From NCBI RefSeq assembly GCF_000003815.2, contig NC_049981.1, forward strand, positions 3,832,699 through 3,896,698: 64,000 nucleotides of DNA. Reading direction: 5' to 3'. This DNA is from Branchiostoma floridae. Taxonomy: Eukaryota; Chordata; Leptocardii; Amphioxiformes; Branchiostomatidae. Both the position numbers and the translations under genes were made by a program. A model generated the notes under the pieces. That model did not search any database. It had not been told where the DNA came from and saw only the letters and a list, made by a program, of their open reading frames with translations. This document shows positions 59,075-64,000 of this stretch, in pieces (the first letter of the stretch is position 1; each line of letters begins with the position of its first letter).

Positions 59075-59549
59075 GTAAGAGGAATCTTGTTTATGACAAT
59101 TCTGTCATAATTATGGCACAGGTTTTACTCCTCTACTAATTTTACACATGACGGACCAGCTTTTGTCCCTTTCTCATTTCCAGCCTTCATGGTCCAAAAG
59201 ACGCAGCTTCAGCCGACACCTAGAAACGGGCAGTGTAATTACAACCTGACGACAAAAAAATAGCGCAGATAAAATATTGGAAACACTAAACAACTCAGCA
59301 ACACATTCATTTGCCAGAATATGTTGGCGTTGCGCAGGTACTAGGCTTCAATGCAGACGCTTTGACAATTGCGGGTCGTCGCGTCTGAGTGGCATTGTTC
59401 CACACAGAGGAACGTTTTGCCTCTGTTTTTCTGAATCTAACATCTCAAAAGGAGTAAAAGAAAAGGCGTAAAAAGCGCGTTGACCGGACATCAAAAGAGC
59501 CCACGGGACCAGACGCGATCGGGCTCTGCAGAGCGCGCTCGTTACAAGG
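59075..59549 (+). promoter_or_regulatory. Probable promoter/5'UTR, B-type, right copy
   Basis: Direct copy of about 6720-7364: CTCCTCTACT, CAGCTTTTGTCCCTTTCTC, GTCCAAAAGACGCAGCT, GAAACGGGCAGTGTAAT, ATATTGGAAACAC, GCGTTGCGCAGGT and TTGACCGGAC, in that order before the ATG. Confidence 0.5.
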
Positions 59550-59622
59550 ATGGCTTCACGGAACGGTGTTGTGGTCAGGTTGACCTGCTGTATCATTCTT
59601 CTCTCTGCAGTGCATGTAAAAG
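59550..59622 (+). CDS. Signal-peptide exon, B-type, right copy; first exon of a further family member
   Basis: ATG plus 23 codons and one base, then GTAGGCTC. It begins MASRNGVVV and has the core LTCCIILLSAV. It differs from 7365-7437 at few positions and has the better AAAAG donor. No F5/8C exon follows in the remaining 4.4 kb, so its next exon should lie past the right edge. Confidence 0.7.
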
Positions 59623-59894
59623 GTAGGCTCTTACTAGGTACGATAAGATAAAGGTAGTCACATAGTCTTTTGTTAGGCCGTAGGGGCAGTAGGTTGTTAT
59701 CCATTGTGTCTATATAGGACACGGTATTGGAAGGCGGAGCTTATCCCTCTAGCTAATATAAAATTTAGTTTCATCGCCTTTTACCTCCTTAACCGAAGTC
59801 AAGTACCCATTTTACACCTGGGTGGTGTGAGGAAAGTCAAGTAAAAGCTTCCTAGTAGGCTCTATATATCTACGGTATATATCTACGGTATCAG

Positions 59895-60020
59895 GTCTTT
59901 TCGTCCCCCAGTCCTTTCGTCCCCTAGTCCTTTCGTCCCCCAGTCCTTTCGTCCCCGTTTTGGATGTTTCGTCCCCGCCACATGGATGTTTCGTCCCCGT
60001 CACATGGATGTTTCGTCCTA
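59895..60020. repeat. TTTCGTCCCC minisatellite, two unit lengths
   Basis: About four units of AGTCCTTTCGTCCCCC (16-17 bp), followed by about 2.5 units of CACATGGATGTTTCGTCCCC (about 22 bp). It is preceded by a small TATATCTACGG triplication (about 59864-59892). Confidence 0.85.
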
Positions 60021-60342
60021 GAGTGATTTCTCCACGTCTATATGACAATATCTGTACCCTAAACGATCAATCGTATTACATGTGATGTTAGTGTTCTGTT
60101 TTTTGTAGAAATAATTTACTTTGAAATCATTTTATCTATATATTTTTGACCCAGCTGCAGTCCACACGAAAACGAGTTGAGTTTGAACCGACAGTAGTAG
60201 TAGTAAACATATGAACCAACAGACAATTCCAACTACTTGAATCGGCTAAGTTTGTCTAAGGTCCATGGTTTATCTATCGAAGAAATCGGCAACCAAATAT
60301 CGAATGGGACATTGTAGTTTTTTTTTTGTTTTTGTTTTTTTT

Positions 60343-60461
60343 AACCAGTAATGTGTCTCACATGATTAAGTTTCGATGCCTATCTGACACTCAAGTCAGA
60401 AGCTCAGAAAAAGTTGTCTGATAGACATTTAAACGCCAGCAGGTTAGAGACACTACTGGTT
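60343..60461. mobile_element. Small inverted-repeat element
   Basis: AACCAGTAATGTGTCTC at the left and its inverted copy GAGACACTACTGGTT at the right, with further matching pieces (TGTCTATCAGACA-like) inside. Confidence 0.5.
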
Positions 60462-63400
60462 GTGAAAAAGAAAAACTCCAATATCCTATGTTCTGCAACC
60501 TGATGAAATTATTATAGATATACATAGCAGCTATTTTTCAAAGTGAATTCATTGCACATTTCATAGTCTCTGCTTCACAAGGGTAAAATACAAGTGACAC
60601 GGCGGTCGGTTGCTAGGGTATTCTTTCCCGTTTTTCTTTCCTTGTGTTCGACGGAATATCGGGTTACTGGAGGCCTACTGTTGGCTACCCTTAAAATATT
60701 TGAAAATAAACAAAATGATTTGACAAGGAAAATAAGACTAAATTAGTAATTTTACATACTTTGAATCTTGTTGTTTGAATTTAAATAGCTGTTTTAGCCG
60801 TCTCAAAAAGACGATCATTTTCTGTTTTCAGGAAGGCCTTTAATTTGACCCACTCTTGATAAGATGGGCCGCATGTGTCATCGAAAATTCTGGATTTTTA
60901 TATTTTACGTCACCTACGAGGAAAATAAACCTTTCTGTTTTTTTCTTTTTTTTAAATTTTTGATTTGAAGCAAAGGTACAATCGAAAATGTGCCAAATAA
61001 TTGCATTTTTCCCACTTAATTACCAATGATTCAAAATCGAAGCCTTTTTCTAAAAAATCCAGACAAATAGAAATCTCGTGAAAACCATTGCGGTAATTTT
61101 GAGCCGTCAATGAGTTAATTTGGACTCTTCTTGGTCGCGATCTTAAACGATGTTTGCACGCATGTCATGCCGCACGGAAAGCGGGAGGGTGTATTTGATA
61201 CCTGTGTAAACAACACTTATAATATTCAAGGTCACCAACACAAACGTCAGTAGCTACGTTAGATATTACAGGTCCTAAACATAGTGATAGCATAGTACAC
61301 GTACAGTCCGGAAAATTGTTTATATTGGTGAAAAACTATATTTTTTGGCTAATTGAAGGTAGATGGGGGGAAAAAGCAAGACAGCACTGTTTACCGGCAA
61401 CGATCGCAGATGACCCCAAATTGAACACAAGTTCGGTTCGAATTACGTCAGATCGAACATCGTGGAACAAGGTTCGAATGCATTCGGCTAGACATGGGGG
61501 GGTTTGAGCCCGTATTTGACCATCGTGTGAACCGTCCGAAGGTTTTGGACCAAAATTCGTAAATGATGTGAGGTATTAGGGATCTTGCTTCTCAAAACCA
61601 TCCTCGGCGACTTCAAACTTCTATGACATTTTTAAGAGTTTTTGAAGATTTATGCAAGTGACTTACACATTCATATGATTTATGCCTGGTGTTCATCATT
61701 GACCAACGCACAAGAGTAAAATTCCAACCATTTATTATCAAGCATTTTTATCAATTACGCATTAATTATGCAAATCTGTCCCTCGTTTGTATGTTTCGTA
61801 TCTGTTTACGTTCTACCTGTGATGGATTAATTGTGATACATTATAAGTTGTGTTATGGAAAACAGCTAAATGTCAGGAATACACCGTGTCCGGGGCAAGA
61901 GAGCCATTCTGCAACACTGCTATGATGGAATATTCTCGCCAATTTGGCACCCCCCCCCCCCCATAATTTGTATTTCATTTTATAATGTTTTTAAGCTACC
62001 GACATACCAAATATCATAATCGTCCGTACCTGTCTTAACTTATCCTGTCCTTAATTGTAGGGGGCCCGACCTTATGACACTTCTTCCCTAGGACTAGAGC
62101 TGTCTTGACCAGCTTGTTCAGAACACAAGATATCAAAACATGAAGTTCTGCTGCAGTACCAAGGAAATCTGTTACGGGTCTCCAAATCTAATCATTTCCA
62201 GCTTTCATCACAGCCGACCAACACAGCAAGTACGAAACCAGCCGTCCTTGCGCGGGTCAATTACGGCATGTGAGTCGCTCTTTCGAACATGATCTGGCCT
62301 TTGGACGGTCCATTTTCAGCCCACTTGGAGGGTGACGTAACCAAGTCTTTGCTATTTGACGGAACGGGAAACTTGCTGGTGATTTTCAATGTTTTCATGC
62401 AGTGGGAGTGGGAACAATGAAATGTTGATGAATAAACGCATCTGCCTTGTAAAAAGACATGTGACGGGTTGAAATCGCAAGTGCAGCACAGATCAGTAAC
62501 TTTGTCAGTCACCCACAGTGACTGGAGTTCTCACTCGTATCCTGGCAATAAACTTGCCTTTTTGAAGAACTCAAGCCTGTTATTGGAGGGTCATTAACAT
62601 CATTATAATGTGTACACAAACATCGGCAACTTTCGTTTGGCTAAGTACGACAAAAATACGTCCAAACGGACCCCATGTAGCCGCAGAATTGAGTCGGACG
62701 AACCAGTGACCGTAGGTAACCCCGGGGAAACGTGAGCCATCAGAATAGCCCAATGTTACATTCAAATTACATACACATTTGCATTGGATTTGTAAAACAA
62801 CAGGAAGTTACAATGTATGGCATACAAAAATTCATTATGGGAAGTCTTTTGAATGTTACCCGTTGTAATTAATGGTCAAGTGTTAACCAAATATTAATAT
62901 ACCTATAACGAAAAAGGCACCCCGCTAAAGCAGCATAATGGAACCTTCCGAACGCGTTCGGACCCCCCGGAGAGTGAAATGGCGCTAAAACGGGGACGGA
63001 GTGGCCCTGGCTGACAGCGGAACGTGTTCACTAGCTTTAAATGCTATTTCCCCGGTCAAAATTGTATTCTTGATAGAAAAAGTAGTTATTTTGTTTGTAT
63101 TATAGCTTGCAGATGAATATTGTCCAAGGGTATTTGAAATTAGAATGATAATATTTTTGTAAGAGCGATATGTTGGCGGAAAAACTAGGAAAAGTCTTTG
63201 TTTTTTATGTTTTTGCCCCAAAATTATCACCATTTCGTATCATAATCCAAAATACCCTTGGACAGATCATTTCCGTTGGGAATAAGCTCTTATCTCGTAA
63301 AAAATCAAGGATATAGTCCTTGTCCCCGCTGGGGAATCCATACATCAATGAAACAACAGTATTTTTAACCAAAATCGTTATATCTTACCCTAAATTACAG

Positions 63401-63842
63401 TGCAGCAATTGAGATTGCATGTGCATTTTATATGTACCGATCGGTACTAACTCTGTATGAAGTTTCGTTACAATACGACCATGCGTTAAAAAGTTTTTTA
63501 AAAAAATACGCGTGTTTTCAACTAACTAGAGAGAGAGAAAGAGAGGTAGAGAAATGTGGCTGGAAATATACCCCTATAAATATTTCATGGAGGAAATTAA
63601 CTTATGAACACGTGTCCACTGTCTTTCTATGCCAAAAGTTGTTGTTTATTGAAGGGCTAGAAACCTGCATCAACACCTACTGTGTTACTACTCCTGTCGA
63701 AGGTAAAAAAAAATGGGTAAAAAAAATGCATCAACATCCATGGTGTACTACTCGCGTCAAGGCCCATTGGAGCCATTATTTGCGGATTGGGTGTGGCTAC
63801 ACTAGACAGACATTAATGCCTTTTCATAGTTTGTGCATGACT

Positions 63843-64000
63843 AGATCTGAATATCATAAGGTGCTGTTTGCGAGTTGGGTGTGCCTCCAACTGTAGGTCA
63901 TTCCCCTTTCAGTTAGATCTGAATATGATAAGGTGCTGTTTGTGAGTCGGGTGTGCCTCCAACTGTAGGTCATTCCCCTTTCAGTTAGGTCTGAATATGA
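63843..64000 (+). repeat. Tandem copies of the GGGTGTGCC repeat piece
   Basis: AGATCTGAATATGATAAGGT, GCTGTTTGCGAGTTGGGTGT and GCCTCCAACTGTAGGTCATT repeat with a unit of about 70 bp, at least twice, and run off the window edge. This is the piece seen singly at about 8510, 10875 and 24320. Confidence 0.7.

Larger units (their letters stand above)
59623..64000. other. Presumed long intron 1 of the right copy
   Basis: The first 240 bp match 7438-7680. A minisatellite lies at 59895-60020, a small inverted-repeat element at 60343-60461, a C run at about 61952-61963 and a repeat at 63650-64000. About 60470-63600 shows no convincing gene; the frames at 62261-62512 (minus) and 63432-63896 (plus) are not recognised, and the latter overlaps the repeat. 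Confidence 0.5.

Noticed and set aside
59895-60020. CRISPR-like array
   Set aside because: The sequence is eukaryotic, spacers are absent or repeated, and units are simple minisatellite copies.
62261-62512. 83-residue minus-strand frame with several Cys
   Set aside because: No motif, splice context or paralogue seen; the length is within chance for this window.
63432-63896. 154-residue plus-strand frame near the right edge
   Set aside because: Its second half is the GGGTGTGCC repeat, and the composition and lack of a known motif argue against a gene.

Overview
The window is animal nuclear DNA with intron-rich genes, many microsatellites, MITE-like elements and LINE debris. The gene content (a polycystin-1-type receptor-channel with arrays of discoidin, farnesoic-acid-methyltransferase-like, sushi, EGF and F-type lectin modules) and the repeat style suggest a marine invertebrate deuterostome. 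A lancelet (Branchiostoma) is most likely; this is an inference and no database was searched.

The centre is one very large plus-strand gene. I could build it exon by exon from the ATG at 10021 to the TGA at 53346-53348: 59 coding exons and 11,367 nt of CDS, about 3,788 residues. Every splice phase agrees from end to end. Order: signal peptide; five F5/8 type C (discoidin) domains; a Methyltransf_FA-type domain; sushi; EGF; an F-type (fucolectin) domain; three more F5/8C domains; Methyltransf_FA; sushi; EGF; Methyltransf_FA; sushi; Thr-rich linkers; a GAIN-like region and GPS; TM1; PLAT; and the remaining polycystin-1 transmembrane part with the polycystin loop and a divergent pore. The ectodomain modules sit between symmetric phase-1 introns, so the array looks built by exon shuffling and internal duplication.

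To the left, on the minus strand, lies a head-to-head paralogue. Its signal exon (4894-4822) and first F5/8C domain (3585-803) are in the window, and the rest runs off the left edge. Left and right flanks form a giant inverted duplication: about 1-6660 mirrors about 8790-16150. Its spacer (6661-8790) carries a second type of signal-peptide exon (7365-7437). That spacer type recurs with its upstream region at 59550-59622, probably as the first exon of a further family member beyond the right edge. Four signal-peptide exons of two types are therefore visible.

The remaining space is introns and intergenic DNA. It holds a frameshifted LINE reverse transcriptase (about 11164-12084), an RTE-like LINE tail (minus, about 15225-15760), a hAT-like MITE with an intact 8-bp target duplication (45484-45916), several other inverted-repeat elements, CA/TG and GGCT/GGTT microsatellites, and a TTTCGTCCCC minisatellite. 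From 53349 to 59549 and from 59623 to 64000 I see no convincing protein-coding gene apart from the signal exon.

Taken together, the locus looks like part of a cluster of duplicated cell-surface recognition receptors. Each would join a carbohydrate- or ligand-binding ectodomain to a polycystin-type membrane module.
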